DNA of 64,000 nt from Fontisubflavum oceani (lineage in GTDB: Bacteria; Pseudomonadota; Alphaproteobacteria; Rhodobacterales; Rhodobacteraceae): assembly GCF_030407165.1 (NCBI RefSeq), contig NZ_CP129111.1, forward strand, positions 2,790,001 through 2,854,000, read 5' to 3'. A program made the translations under genes and the position numbers. Below, piece after piece: positions 38,173 to 47,517 of this stretch. The notes beneath the pieces were generated by a model that worked only from the letters and a program-made list of their open reading frames with translations, ran no database searches and was not told where the DNA came from. Within the stretch, counting starts at the first letter, position 1; the number at the start of each line of letters is the position of its first letter.

Positions 38173-39579
38173 TCAAAAGTCGCGCGCCTGATAGGCCGCT
38201 AGGGCCCGCGCGCGTCCATCGGCCAGTCCGACAATCGGCTCAGACGGATACGGGTCCGATGGCGACATGGACCAGTTTCGCGGGATCGCATCGAAATAGG
38301 CGCGTGCCTCGGCTCCGGGATTTTCACTGATCTCGGCCAGCCATTTTCGGCGATACCGCCCATCGGGATCGAATTTCTCCGCCTGCGTCGACGGGTTGAA
38401 AATCCGAAAATATGGCGCGGCATCGGGGCCGGAACCGGCCGTCCATTGCCAGCCCATCGCGTTTGAGGCCGGGTCCCAATCGACGAGGCACTCTGCGAAC
38501 CAGTCCAGCCCGACCTTCCAATGGGTCATCAGGTGTTTGGTGAGATATGAGGCCACCAACATCCGCGCGCGATTGTGCATCCGCCCGGTGACGTAAAGCT
38601 CCCGCATCGCGGCATCGACCACCGGCAGGCCGGTACGCCCCCGCCGCCAGGCTTCCGCGTCGGCATTGTCCTCGCGCCAAGGAAAACTGTCCCACCCCTC
38701 ACGCCAGTTCGCGCGGGTGATATGCGGGGTATGAAACACCAAATGCGTCGCAAAATCGCGCCAGATCAGCTCTTTCAGGAAGTGCTCCGCACCCGCGGCC
38801 CCGGCCTCCATTGCGGCCCAACCGGCCCGCCAACAGGCGCGCGCGCTGATCTCGCCATAGGCCAGCGGCTCGCTCAATCCCGAGGTTGCGTCTTGGTCGA
38901 GAAAGTCCCGTTTTGACTTATAAGCGCCGATTTTCTTCGTCACGAAGTGATCCAGTCGCGCCCGCGCCGCCGTCTCGCCAAGCGTCAGATAGGGCCGGAC
39001 AATTTGCGCCCCACGTTGCATCGCCGCGCCCATTTGCCATCCCGACAAGGTATCGCTTTCGGGCCAGCTCTTCGGCGCTGTCAAGCGCGGCGGCGCGAGG
39101 GCGGCGCCGACATCTTTTTCGCGTACCGCGCGCCAGAACGGCGAATAGACTCGGTAGAACCCGCCGCTGCCCGTTTCGACGGTCCAGGGCTCGTGCAGCA
39201 CATGGCCCGCATGGCTGACCGCTCGGATACCGTCGGATTTCAGCGCGGCTTTCACGCCTTCGTCGCGCGCCCGGCTGTCCGGATCATAGAGCCGGGTCCA
39301 ATGCACCTCATCGGCGCCGGTTTCCGCAATCAATGCCCGCAAAACATCGAGGGCTGGCCCGCGCCGCAGGATCAGACGGCTGCCCTGCACGGCCAAAGAC
39401 TCCGCAAACGTTTCGACGACCAGTCCCAAGCGCCATTTCGGCGCCGCGCCATGGGTTTCAACAACCTCGTCGAGAATGAAAACTGGAATGACCGGGCGGC
39501 CCGACGCGCAGGCCGCGACGAGCGCGGGATTGTCGGCCAGCCGGAAATCCCGGCGCATCCAGTAAATGATGGGTGACAT
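38173..39579 (-). CDS. phrB: Deoxyribodipyrimidine photolyase
   Basis: A 468-residue cryptochrome/photolyase protein, repairing UV dimers with FADH and blue light. The N-terminal antenna domain starts IIYWMRRDFRLADNPAL. The FAD domain has FLKELIWRDFATHLVF, RRGRTGLPVVDAAMREL, TGRMHNRARMLVASYLTKHL and DWDPASNAMGWQWTAGSG, all canonical. The ATG at 39579 opens just before the antenna domain. Confidence 0.93.
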   Translation of the reverse strand: MSPIIYWMRRDFRLADNPALVAACASGRPVIPVFILDEVVETHGAAPKWRLGLVVETFAESLAVQGSRLILRRGPALDVLRALIAETGADEVHWTRLYDPDSRARDEGVKAALKSDGIRAVSHAGHVLHEPWTVETGSGGFYRVYSPFWRAVREKDVGAALAPPRLTAPKSWPESDTLSGWQMGAAMQRGAQIVRPYLTLGETAARARLDHFVTKKIGAYKSKRDFLDQDATSGLSEPLAYGEISARACWRAGWAAMEAGAAGAEHFLKELIWRDFATHLVFHTPHITRANWREGWDSFPWREDNADAEAWRRGRTGLPVVDAAMRELYVTGRMHNRARMLVASYLTKHLMTHWKVGLDWFAECLVDWDPASNAMGWQWTAGSGPDAAPYFRIFNPSTQAEKFDPDGRYRRKWLAEISENPGAEARAYFDAIPRNWSMSPSDPYPSEPIVGLADGRARALAAYQARDF

Positions 39580-39673
39580 CTGTGCCTTTGCCGCGTGAGG
39601 GTCTGTTTGCCCCAAACTAGCCCGCAACGGGGCGGGTCAACCACCCTGCCCCGTCTTCATCTCCCAAAACGGG

Positions 39674-40661
39674 TCAGGCCGTCACGTCCACCACGACGCG
39701 GCCCCGCACACCGCCCTTCAAGATCGCCGCGCCAAGTTCGGGCAAATCAGCCAGACCGGCCGGATGGATCATCGCCTCAAGCTTCTCCATTGGCAGATCG
39801 CGGGCGATCCGCTCCCAAGCGCGGAGCCGGTTGTCATAGGGCTGCATGACAGAATCGATGCCCAGAAGGTTCACACCGCGCAGTAGGAACGGGATCACGG
39901 TGGCGGGCAACCCGGCCCCGCCCGCCAGACCAACGGCGGCAACAGACCCGCCATATTTCACCTGTCCCAAGACCCGCGCCAACATCGCGCCGCCAACCGC
40001 ATCGACGCAGCCCGCCCAGGTCTCGGCCTCAAGCGGGCGCTTCACCGTCTCATTGATCTCATCGCGCGCCACAATCCGCGCCGCGCCAAGCGATTTGAGG
40101 TAATCTTCCTGCTCCGACCGTCCGGTCACCGCGGCCACTTGATAGCCCAGATTGGCCAGGATCGCGGTGGCCACCGAGCCAACACCGCCAGCCGCGCCGG
40201 TAACCAAAACTTCGCCTTCCTCAGGTGTTAGCCCGTGATCTTCAAGCGCCATCACCGCCAACATCGCAGTAAACCCGGCGGTCCCGACAGCCATGGCTTG
40301 GCGCGTCGTCAAACCGTCCGGCAGGGGCACCAGCCAATCGGCCTTCACCCGCGCCTTTTCGGCATAACCGCCCCAATGCACCTCGCCGACACGCCAGCCG
40401 GTGAGCACAACCTTGTCGCCCGGCTTGTAGCGCGGGTCATCAGAGGCCTCGACAGTGCCCGCGAAATCGATCCCCGGCACATGGATAGGTGCGCACCAAG
40501 CCGCCCCCCGGGCCAATGCACAGCCCGTCTTTGTAGTTCAGAGTCGAGAACTCCACCGCAACGGTGACATCGCCCTCGGGCAGACGGCTCTCATCGACCT
40601 CCTGCACCGCAGCGCTGGTCTTGCCGCTCTCTTCGTCCTTCTCCACGATCAAAGCCCGCAT
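39674..40661 (-). pseudogene. acuI: Acrylyl-CoA reductase AcuI, frameshifted
   Basis: MDR-family NADPH reductase that turns acryloyl-CoA into propionyl-CoA and so detoxifies DMSP breakdown products. The N-terminal frame (ATG 40661, behind AAGGAGA) runs to NYKDGLCIGPGGGLVRTYP. The other frame resumes with HVPGIDFAGTVEASDD, VVLTGWRVGE, AMAVGTAGFTAMLAV and VLVTGAAGGVGSVA (NADP loop). The join near 40484 needs two more bases in a CC pair or one fewer. All domains are otherwise intact. It follows dmdA with a 15-bp gap, as in Ruegeria pomeroyi. Confidence 0.85.
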
Positions 40662-40676
40662 CGGGTCTCTCCTTGT

Positions 40677-41779
40677 TCAAATCCAGAAATTCTCGCGCAC
40701 CGCCGCCGCGCGGGGCCGTCTTGGGTCACAACGCTCAATTCGGTGCCCGGATCCCAATGGGTCATCCGAACCATCCCGATGGCCACGCCTTCGCCGAAAT
40801 CGGGCGATTGCGCGGCGGAGGTCACCTGCCCCACGCGCTTGTCGCCAGCCATCAGCGGCCAGGGACGGTCGCAGGCCGGCAAGGCGTCACCCGCGATTGC
40901 AATCGGGCGGATCTGCTGCACCGGGCCTTCGCGGGCCACGCGCAGCAACGCATCCCGGCCAATGCATCCGACCGCCGTCAGTGTATCGCAGAACCGGCCA
41001 AGCCCGCATTCATGGGGGGTGTTGGCCGCCGTCATATCGTTGCCATAGCTGAAGAGACCGCCCTCGATCCGCTCAATCGTGTTGGGGCAGCCCGCGCGCA
41101 CATCCAAATCGCGCCCGGCCTCCATCAACGCATTCCAGAGCGGCATGCCGATCTCGCCGCCCTCGACATAGATCTCGAACCCGCCCTGTTTCGAGTAACC
41201 GGAGCGGGCAACAACCAAGTCCCGACCCTGAAACGCAAAGTAACCGAAGCGGAAGAACCGGATATCCCGGACGCCATCGCCAAAGACCCGCGCCGCCAGA
41301 TCATCCGCCAGCGGCCCCTGAATAGCCAGCGGCGAGACGTCCGGCTCATCTACCAGCACATCCAGCCGGAACCCTTGCGCCACGCCTTTGACCCAGAGCA
41401 AGAGGTCGCTATCAGCTATGGAAATCCACCAGCGATCCTCGGCCAGTTTCACCGCCACGGGGTCGTTCAGCATCCCGCCCGTTTCATCGACAATCGGCAC
41501 GTAATAGCACTGCCCCGGCAACATCCCCCGCAAATCGCGCGGGGTCAGCATCTGCATCAGCCGGGCCGCATCCGGGCCGCGGAGTTCCACCTGCCGCTCG
41601 CAGGCCACATCCCAGACCTGCACGGCCTGTTTCAAATGGCGATAATCTTCCTCGGGGCTTTCAAAAACCGAGGGCAGAAGCATCCGGTTATAGACCGAAT
41701 AGGCTTTCACACCGGCCGCTTCGACGCCATCGGAAAAGGGCGTCCGGCGGATGCGGCGGGAGGGGGAGATCAGTGCCAT
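40677..41779 (-). CDS. dmdA: DMSP demethylase DmdA (3' end frameshifted)
   Basis: GcvT-fold, tetrahydrofolate-dependent demethylase of dimethylsulfoniopropionate, about 367 residues. It opens with PSRRIRRTPFSDGVEAAGVK and has VQVWDVACERQVELRGPDA, ARSGYSKQGGFEIYVEG and RAGCPNTIERIEGGL, close to Ruegeria pomeroyi DmdA. As read the frame ends at 40649 with an odd tail. One extra base in the G4 run at 40712-40715 gives the expected VRENFWI end with a stop at 40677-40679, leaving room for the acuI ribosome site. I report that corrected end. Confidence 0.9.
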
Positions 41780-42303
41780 TCCGGTATATCCTCCGGCATG
41801 AAAGGCAAGTCGGTGACGCCGGTTTTGGCGCCTGCGGCGGTCAGCATCGCATGGACTTGGCCCCGGTGGTGGGTCTGATGGTTGAACATCTGCATCACGC
41901 AGAGCGCCCGGGGTCGTGTGAGGGGCTCCGGGCTGGCGCTGGAGGTCCAGGTAAACGCACCCTCGAGATCACTCTGGTCGATGGACCATGTCCAAGCCGC
42001 GATCCGCGCATCCAATTGCGGCCGCTCGGCCATCATTTCGGGCCAGTCAAAGAGCGTCGACCAATCAATGGCCCCACTGCTGTCCGCCTTCGGCGGGTTC
42101 GGGCCTGGGCCGCCGTCAAACCGGGCAATCCAGAGATGGTCCCCCCACATGAGATGGGCGAGTGTCCCATGGATGCTGCCAAAGAACGCGCCGCGGTCGC
42201 GCAGCCGTTCCTCTTCAGACAGCCAGTCGGCGGCCTGAAACATCCACTGGTTCTGCCAGGCGTTGTAACGCGCCATGGTCTGACACCAGCCCGGCGTGAT
42301 CAT
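41770..42303 (-). CDS. DinB family protein
   Basis: A 177-residue four-helix bundle protein of the DinB/DfrB-like superfamily. It opens with MARYNAWQNQWMFQAA and has the metal-binding histidines in GTLAHLMWGDHLW and FNHQTHHRGQVHAML. Such proteins are often thiol-dependent metalloenzymes, but the reaction here is unknown. The ATG at 42303 is used; the upstream open frame overlaps the neighbouring gene. It overlaps dmdA by 10 bp and DUF1326 by 4 bp, so the genes may be co-transcribed. Confidence 0.82.
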   Translation of the reverse strand: MITPGWCQTMARYNAWQNQWMFQAADWLSEEERLRDRGAFFGSIHGTLAHLMWGDHLWIARFDGGPGPNPPKADSSGAIDWSTLFDWPEMMAERPQLDARIAAWTWSIDQSDLEGAFTWTSSASPEPLTRPRALCVMQMFNHQTHHRGQVHAMLTAAGAKTGVTDLPFMPEDIPEWH

Positions 42304-42947
42304 GACTTGCCCTGCGGTCCAACCCAATCGATCTGGCAAATCTCGGCAGAGCGACCGTCGAAGTCCCAAACTCGGCCAAAGGCACGAACCCGGCCTTTGG
42401 TGGCGGTGGCCACGGTGATGTCGGGGCCCATCCAATACTCGGTATTGGTCACCACGATATCCTCACCCGGCTCCTTGCCACCAACCGGCACCACTTCGCC
42501 TTGGATCTTCTTGCCGACCATCAGACGCCGCGCTTTGCCCTCGGTCTCAAAGATCACCGGGGCGCGTTCGGCCCCGAGAAACTCAGAAACCAAGACTTTG
42601 AAGAGCCCGGTTGTGCCCCGCGCCGCGCCCGAGAAAATATTGACCAAGCCGTCATAGGCCGCCTCATTGGCGCGCTCGTCGATATAGGCCGCCGCTTTCC
42701 AGCCGCCGCGTGCCATCAATCCGGGAATCTCCAGCAGAAGGCCGACATTCAGCCCGCCAATATCCTCATCGCCATAGAAGCCTTCATCGATCCGGATGCC
42801 GGACCAGGCCTGGCAATAGCCTTCCGTCGGCGCGTGTTTGCCAAGCGACACCACGCAGGGGCAAAACACCGTGCAATTGCAGTTCAGGATCAACTCACCC
42901 TTGATCGCCCAGGGGACCGTGCCGACCGCTCCGCCATCCAATGCCAT
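42300..42947 (-). CDS. DUF1326 domain protein
   Basis: A 215-residue protein with a conserved cysteine-rich start (LILNCNCTVFCPCVVSLG). DUF1326 proteins are usually paired with a DUF2182 membrane protein, which is the next gene here. The function of the pair is not established; the cysteines suggest a metal or thiol role. The second ATG (42947) has AGGGAG at good spacing and is preferred over 42953. Confidence 0.8.
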   Translation of the reverse strand: MALDGGAVGTVPWAIKGELILNCNCTVFCPCVVSLGKHAPTEGYCQAWSGIRIDEGFYGDEDIGGLNVGLLLEIPGLMARGGWKAAAYIDERANEAAYDGLVNIFSGAARGTTGLFKVLVSEFLGAERAPVIFETEGKARRLMVGKKIQGEVVPVGGKEPGEDIVVTNTEYWMGPDITVATATKGRVRAFGRVWDFDGRSAEICQIDWVGPQGKS

Positions 42948-42965
42948 TTCCATCTCTCCCTTTTC

Positions 42966-43724
42966 TCAACCCAAACCAAACGCCAGCCAAGCCGACGCCG
43001 CAAGCAATGCCAAGCCAAGCGGCTTGGTGATCCAGCGGCCCAGATCGGGCAGCTTTTCGACAACCATGATGATCGTGGCGAGCCCCATGAACGCGAGGTT
43101 CATCACGCCACCGACAAACCCAAGCAGCATCAGCGCCCAACAACAGCCAAGGCAAACCGCGCCCAAGCGCAAACCGTTGCGGAATGCGCCCTCCTCCCAA
43201 TGCGCCATGAAGAAGCTGAGCGGTTGGCGGCATTTCGACAGGCAGGCCTCTTTCAGCGGTGTAAACTGATACGCCCCCGCCATTGCCAGAAGCATCGCCG
43301 AAAGCGCCGTCGACCGGCTGTCGCCGAAAGCGCTCACCAAATTGCTCTGATACAGCGCGAATTGCAGCCCCGCCGCGCCAAGCGAGAAGCCCAGCCAGAT
43401 CGTCAGATAGCCGCCGACCAAAGCGGCAAAATCGGTCTCGGCACTGTGGCTCAGATCGTCATAGGTCGCGAAGGCTGGCAAAGCAGTCGGCGCCATCATC
43501 GCCGCCGACATCAACATCCACATAGCGGTGATCCGCAGAAACCCGGCCGCATCCGGCGTCAGCGTGCAAAGCGCCGCCCAAAACTCCGCGCCATAAACCC
43601 GGCTCGTCGCGCGCAGTTCCTCCGGCAATGCCATTGCGTAAAGCGCGCCCCAGGCCAACAGGATCACCGCAAACAGCGCCAACCAATGCGCCGCCCCCAT
43701 GGCTCTGATCCGGGATGAAATCAC
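42966..43724 (-). CDS. DUF2182 membrane protein
   Basis: A 252-residue integral membrane protein with about six helices. A conserved stretch reads MWMLMSAAMMAPTALP near residue 68, and another cysteine-rich part reads LKEACLSKCRQPLSFF; both are typical of DUF2182, described as metal-binding integral membrane proteins. It is paired with the DUF1326 gene, 18 bp downstream. The start lies 59 bp from the divergent gntR gene. Confidence 0.82.
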   Translation of the reverse strand: MISSRIRAMGAAHWLALFAVILLAWGALYAMALPEELRATSRVYGAEFWAALCTLTPDAAGFLRITAMWMLMSAAMMAPTALPAFATYDDLSHSAETDFAALVGGYLTIWLGFSLGAAGLQFALYQSNLVSAFGDSRSTALSAMLLAMAGAYQFTPLKEACLSKCRQPLSFFMAHWEEGAFRNGLRLGAVCLGCCWALMLLGFVGGVMNLAFMGLATIIMVVEKLPDLGRWITKPLGLALLAASAWLAFGLG

Positions 43725-43758
43725 TGTGCCCTCCTCGACTCAGGGATTGCGTTTTAAA

Positions 43759-43782
43759 TGTCAGACTTTTAAATGTCTGACA
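43759..43782. promoter_or_regulatory. Palindromic operator at the gntR start
   Basis: TGTCAGAC and GTCTGACA form a perfect 8-bp inverted repeat with an 8-bp spacer. The repeat ends 1 base before the gntR ATG (43784), in the region shared with the divergent DUF2182 gene. GntR/FadR-type regulators bind such T-G-T...A-C-A palindromes. Self-repression, and control of the DUF2182 side, are inferred from position. Confidence 0.65.
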
Positions 43783-43783
43783 A

Positions 43784-44539
43784 ATGAAAATTGATCCAAG
43801 CAGCTCCGCCGATCTTTCGGCCCAAATCGCCAAAGCGATCCGCGATGCGATTATCGCTGGCGATCTGATCGTCGATGCACGCCTGCCGTCCGAGGCAGAA
43901 CTGGCCGAGCAATTTGATGTCTCGCGACCCACCGTGCGTGAGGCCTTGAAGCGGCTGGCGGCGCAGTCGCTGATCCGAACCCAACGCGGGGCGTTTGGCG
44001 GCGCCTTCGTCAACAGGCTCTCCTTCGAGGATGCCTATAGCCAGCAGATCACCACCTCGACCCTGCTGCTCAGCATGAATTCCGTGAGCTTTGACACGGC
44101 ATGCGAGGCGCGGTTTGCTTTGGAACGCGCCTGCGCGCCCCTGTCAGCCGAGCGCCGCAGTGCCGACCACTTGGCGACCATGCGGGCAGAGATTCACCGT
44201 CAATCGCAGCCCGGCCTGACGGATGAGGCGTTCTGCGCCTCCGATGTGGCGTTTCACCGGGCGCTGGTCGACGGCGCGGGTAACCCGGTGCTGAGCTATC
44301 AACTGGCCGGCGCGGTTGAGGCGATGCAGCCATTGATGAACATGATCACCTTCACCGCCCGCTCCCGCGAGGCGATCGTGGCGCTGCACACGCAGATCAC
44401 CGATGCGATCGAAGACCAGAAGGGCGCAAAGGCGGCGGAGGGCCTGACCGAACTCGAAGCCTATACGAAGGACCTCGCACAATCAGTCCTTGCGGCGCGC
44501 GCGCGCCATGCAAATGCAGCGCCCCAAGCGCCGCAATAA
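43784..44539 (+). CDS. GntR family (FadR-like) regulator
   Basis: A 251-residue repressor-type protein. The N-terminal winged helix reads IRDAIIAGDLIVDARLPSEAELAEQF-like with VSRPTVREALKRLAAQ as recognition helix. The C-terminal FCD domain (about 85-235) contains the metal-site residues in FHRALVDGAGNPV and LHTQITDAI. FCD regulators bind small carboxylates. The ligand is not known. It lies 81 bp before the polyamine-type binding protein gene and could control it. Confidence 0.88.
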   Translation: MKIDPSSSADLSAQIAKAIRDAIIAGDLIVDARLPSEAELAEQFDVSRPTVREALKRLAAQSLIRTQRGAFGGAFVNRLSFEDAYSQQITTSTLLLSMNSVSFDTACEARFALERACAPLSAERRSADHLATMRAEIHRQSQPGLTDEAFCASDVAFHRALVDGAGNPVLSYQLAGAVEAMQPLMNMITFTARSREAIVALHTQITDAIEDQKGAKAAEGLTELEAYTKDLAQSVLAARARHANAAPQAPQ

Positions 44540-44620
44540 TTTGTCTTGCCGCGACCGGATCGCTTTCTTAACGTCGCATCTGCTTTTCCACCCTCTTACA
44601 TCTGATGAGGACCCGACATC

Positions 44621-45665
44621 ATGACCCAACGCTTTCTGCTTGGCACCGCAATCGCGCTGACCATTGCCCTGCCCGCCTTTGCCCAAGACGATGATCTGCT
44701 CGTCTTCGACTATTCCGGCTTTGAAGACCCCGCCTTCCACCAGCCTTATGTCGACACCCATGGCGAAAGCCCGTCTTTCGTGTTTTTCGGCGATGAGGAT
44801 GAAGCGTTTCAGCGCCTGGTCTCTGGGTTCCAAACCGATGTAACCCATATCTGCGCCGGGTCCGTGCCGCGCTGGCAGGCGTCCGGCATTATCGAGCCTT
44901 GGAACACCGATCAGATCACGGCATTTGGCGATCTCGATGGCAGCCTCGTGGGCGAAGACATCATGGCGGGATCGGCTGATCTCTACTTCTTGCCGACCGA
45001 CTATGGCTCCACCGCCGTCACCTACAACACCGAGCAAGTGACCGCCGAGCAGGTCGCCTCGCTTCCAGGTCTTCACCGATCCGGCCTTTGCCGGGCGCCT
45101 GTCGATCCCGGACAATGTCGATGACGCCTATGCGCTGGCCTATCTGGCCACCGGCGTGACCGACTGGTCCGACGTCAGCAACGCCGAGTTTGAAGCCGCC
45201 ACAGATTGGCTCCGGTCGATCCATGAGAACCTGCGGACCTATTGGGTCGATCCCGGCGAGTTGGGGCAGTTGATGGGCTCGGGCGAAGTGCTCGTGGCCT
45301 GGGCCTGGAATGAGGTCCCGGTGGCCTTGGCCGATGAGGGCTTCCCTGTCGGGTTTGAGCGCAACACCGCCGAGGGCACGAGCGTCTGGCTCTGCGGCTA
45401 TGTCAACATGACCGACGCACCGGGCGTCGAGGAAAAAGCCTACGACTATGTCAACGCGCTTCTCGCCGTGGACTCCGCACAGCCGCTCATCGAAGGCGGG
45501 TTCGGCTCGGCCAACACGGTGGCGCTCGCCTCCCTCGGTACCGAGACCCTCGAAGCGAACGGGCTTGGCGCGGTCACCGTTCCAGTCCTGGCGCAATTGC
45601 CGATCTCGAACGAGCAGCGTCAGCGTCAAGCCGAGGCCTTTGAACGCATTAAAGCAGGCTTCTAA
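44621..45665 (+). pseudogene. Polyamine-type ABC transporter binding protein, frameshifted
   Basis: A PotD-like extracellular solute-binding protein of about 347 residues. It has a signal peptide ending AFAQ, then LLVFDYSGFEDPAF and a conserved SFVFFGDEDEAFQRLVSGF, then DLYFLPTDYGSTAVTYN. The break at 45065-45066 (an extra C) separates the N-terminal frame from the rest, which resumes QVFTDPAFAGRLSIPDN and continues WAWNEVPVALAD to the end. Removing one C restores one frame. It is the only such protein in the window and is a candidate partner for potABC at 55-57.8 kb. Confidence 0.8.
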
Positions 45666-45686
45666 GAAACCAATAAGATTGACAAA

Positions 45687-45715
45687 AGAGCGCTCCTCTC
45701 GGAGCGCTCTTTTTT
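45687..45715 (+). terminator. Strong bidirectional terminator
   Basis: AGAGCGCTCC-TCTC-GGAGCGCTCT forms a 10-bp stem followed by TTTTT. Upstream AAAA on the other strand makes it useful for the convergent lysR gene too. It ends the binding-protein transcript 22 bp after its stop. Confidence 0.88.
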
Positions 45716-45722
45716 CTGCGGC

Positions 45723-46673
45723 TCATGTCGCTTCGTGGTGAGAGGACTCAGAAAGACCAGCCGCAGTTCTCTCATTATCGGCGGCGGCTTCGGCCAAAAT
45801 CCATCGCCGAAACGCTCTTATCTTTGGCACGTTGCGCCGGGCCCGTGGGTAGATCAGCCAATAGCCTTTGCCGTCGCTGGCGACCAAATCGAAGGGCTGC
45901 ACCAACCGACCCGTCTCAAACTCATAGCGGAAGAATCGCGGCGTCAACATCGTCACGCCCTGCCCGGCCATCGCCGCCCGCGCCTCTGTGACTTGCGAGC
46001 CAAGCTGGCTGCCCACACGACACGACAAATCTGGTGCTGACACGCCGGCCTGCCGCAGCCATTCGGCCAAAAACGGATCCGTCGGATCAATGAGCGGCCA
46101 ATTCGGCAAATCCGCAGGCGACAGCTCTGGCCCAACTCGCTCCAACAATTCAGGGCTCAACATCGGGGTAAATTCCGACGGCATCAGAAGCTCCGCGGAA
46201 AGGCCTGGCCAAGCACCGTCACCATAGCGGATCGCCAGATCGATCTCAGACTGCGCAAAATCGATATTCGACGGGTCGGACTCCACCCGGACGGCAAGAT
46301 CGGGATGCGCCATCTGAAACTGACCAATGCGCGGTGCCAACCAGTTGCTGGCAAAAGACGGCAACGTGCTGATCGAAAGGGTCCGACCAAGCGTATCTTG
46401 CCCCGCCCCATAGGCCGCGCGCAGCTTGTCGAAGGCCTCGATTGTCGGCGTGGCCAATTGGCGACCAATCTCGGTCAACGCCACCTTGCGTGGTTGCCGC
46501 AAAAACAACGGCGCGCCCATGCGCTCTTCGAGCACCTTGATCTGATAGCTGACCGACGCCTGCGTCATGCCAAGCTCCGCTGCGGCTCGGGTGAAGTTCT
46601 CGTGCCGGGCACAGGCTTCGAACACACGGATCGCCGCCAAAGGGGGGATTTGATGAAGCTTAGCCATAGACAT
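45723..46673 (-). CDS. LysR family regulator (GcvA-like)
   Basis: A 316-residue LysR-type regulator. The N-terminal helix-turn-helix reads FEACARHENFTRAAAELGMTQASVSYQI-like (PPLAAIRVFEACARHENF, then LGMTQASVSYQIKVLEE). The effector domain (about 95-300) has the GcvA-like pattern DLAIRYGDGAWPGL. Targets are unknown; the convergent binding-protein gene is a neighbour, not a clear target. The first ATG (46673) is used; a second follows at 46667. Confidence 0.85.
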   Translation of the reverse strand: MSMAKLHQIPPLAAIRVFEACARHENFTRAAAELGMTQASVSYQIKVLEERMGAPLFLRQPRKVALTEIGRQLATPTIEAFDKLRAAYGAGQDTLGRTLSISTLPSFASNWLAPRIGQFQMAHPDLAVRVESDPSNIDFAQSEIDLAIRYGDGAWPGLSAELLMPSEFTPMLSPELLERVGPELSPADLPNWPLIDPTDPFLAEWLRQAGVSAPDLSCRVGSQLGSQVTEARAAMAGQGVTMLTPRFFRYEFETGRLVQPFDLVASDGKGYWLIYPRARRNVPKIRAFRRWILAEAAADNERTAAGLSESSHHEAT

Positions 46674-46773
46674 GCCTTATGTATACCCTTTGTCTCTTTG
46701 TTTGTAACAAGGGCCCAAGAAGCGCATCTCTGCTCAGGCACATCAGCCTTCTTTATATAAAAGGAGATTTAAT

Positions 46774-46935
46774 ATGTCTCGCCAAGATGTCACAAAGACG
46801 CTGACCCGCCTGGCACGCCGTTTCCGTGGATCGGTGAATAGTTTACTCGCCCAAGGCCGGGGGCCCGAGATGTCGAACCTGTCCGACCACATCCGCCGCG
46901 ACATTGGCTATGACGGATCATGTTGTCGACGTTAG
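46774..46935 (+). CDS. Small DUF1127-like protein
   Basis: A 53-residue basic protein with a strong AAGGAG site 7 bases before its ATG. It reads MSRQDVTKTLTRLARRFR and ends LSDHIRRDIGYDGSCCRR. The L-S-D-x-x-R-R-D-I-G pattern is the DUF1127/YjiS hallmark. Small proteins of this type in alphaproteobacteria affect RNA turnover and phosphate or sugar uptake, but the role of this copy is unknown. It is divergent from lysR by 100 bp. Confidence 0.7.
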   Translation: MSRQDVTKTLTRLARRFRGSVNSLLAQGRGPEMSNLSDHIRRDIGYDGSCCRR

Positions 46936-46938
46936 GCA

Positions 46939-47005
46939 CCGTTTTCTTGAAAGAAAACGGGCCGGAAAACCTCGTTTTCCGAGCTGGATTTTTCGTAAAA
47001 AATCC
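46939..47005. repeat. Multi-hairpin palindromic element, copy 1
   Basis: Three hairpins in a row: CCGTTTTCTT-GA-AAGAAAACGG at 46939-46960, GGAAAAC-CTC-GTTTTCC at 46964-46980, and a GGATTTTT/AAAAAATCC pair at 46986-47005. It starts 3 bp after the DUF1127-like stop and lies before ssrA. Related twin hairpins occur at 51252-51295 and 54998-55037. A terminator or 3'-end stabiliser role is likely. Confidence 0.75.
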
Positions 47006-47076
47006 GCTCCCGGTGGGACAGCCGCGGTGGGGCATCGGCTTGAAAACCGCACCATTGCCGCATATGTTCTCTGTGT

Positions 47077-47400
47077 TCCGGCAACGGGACTATGGACATA
47101 AACGCGCTCGTCATAAGCGGATCGGACCCGGGGGCGGTACCCGGCGGCTCCACCAAAACTCCGTCATTTGCGGATCATGGGGCCGAAATAGGATCGACGA
47201 ACGTCTAAAGGGGTTAGCTTTGTCCCGGTGAGGTACCACCGTTATCGGTCCGAATCGTACAGTTGCAAATGACAACCGTGCTCCGGCAATGGCTCTGGCA
47301 GCGTAAGCTGCTTAAGTCGCCGACTTTAAGCCCTTACGCCTAGCCGCGTAAGGCGGGGTTCGCAGGCACCTGGCAACAGAAGCCTGCACTTCACCCGCGA
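47077..47400 (+). ncRNA. ssrA: Circularly permuted tmRNA (two-piece ssrA)
   Basis: The acceptor piece comes first and ends with CGGCTCCACCA (CCA at 47153-47155), after a T arm with stem CCGGG/CCCGG. A 23-base spacer follows. The coding piece starts GGGGCCGAAATAGGATCGACG at 47179 and pairs with the acceptor end (GGGGCCG with CGGCTCC). The tag frame is at 47265-47306 and encodes ANDNRAPAMALAA then TAA. This permuted layout is known from alphaproteobacteria such as Caulobacter and yields two RNAs after processing. Outer ends are approximate. It rescues stalled ribosomes. Confidence 0.92.
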
Positions 47401-47517
47401 CATTTTCAGTGACCGGTATGTCACACCGCCAAAGCGCCTGAAAATAATTCATCGGCAAGTGATCCAAGCCCCCGCACCACACGTTTAAGGGGAAACTTCA
47501 CGTCGCTGGAGGGCTTC

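Noticed and set aside
47400..47517. Hairpin after the coding piece of ssrA as a second small RNA
   Set aside because: An ATTTTCAG/CTGAAAAT pair and a GTGAC/GTCAC pair are present, but they fit the 3' trailer or terminator of the tmRNA transcript.
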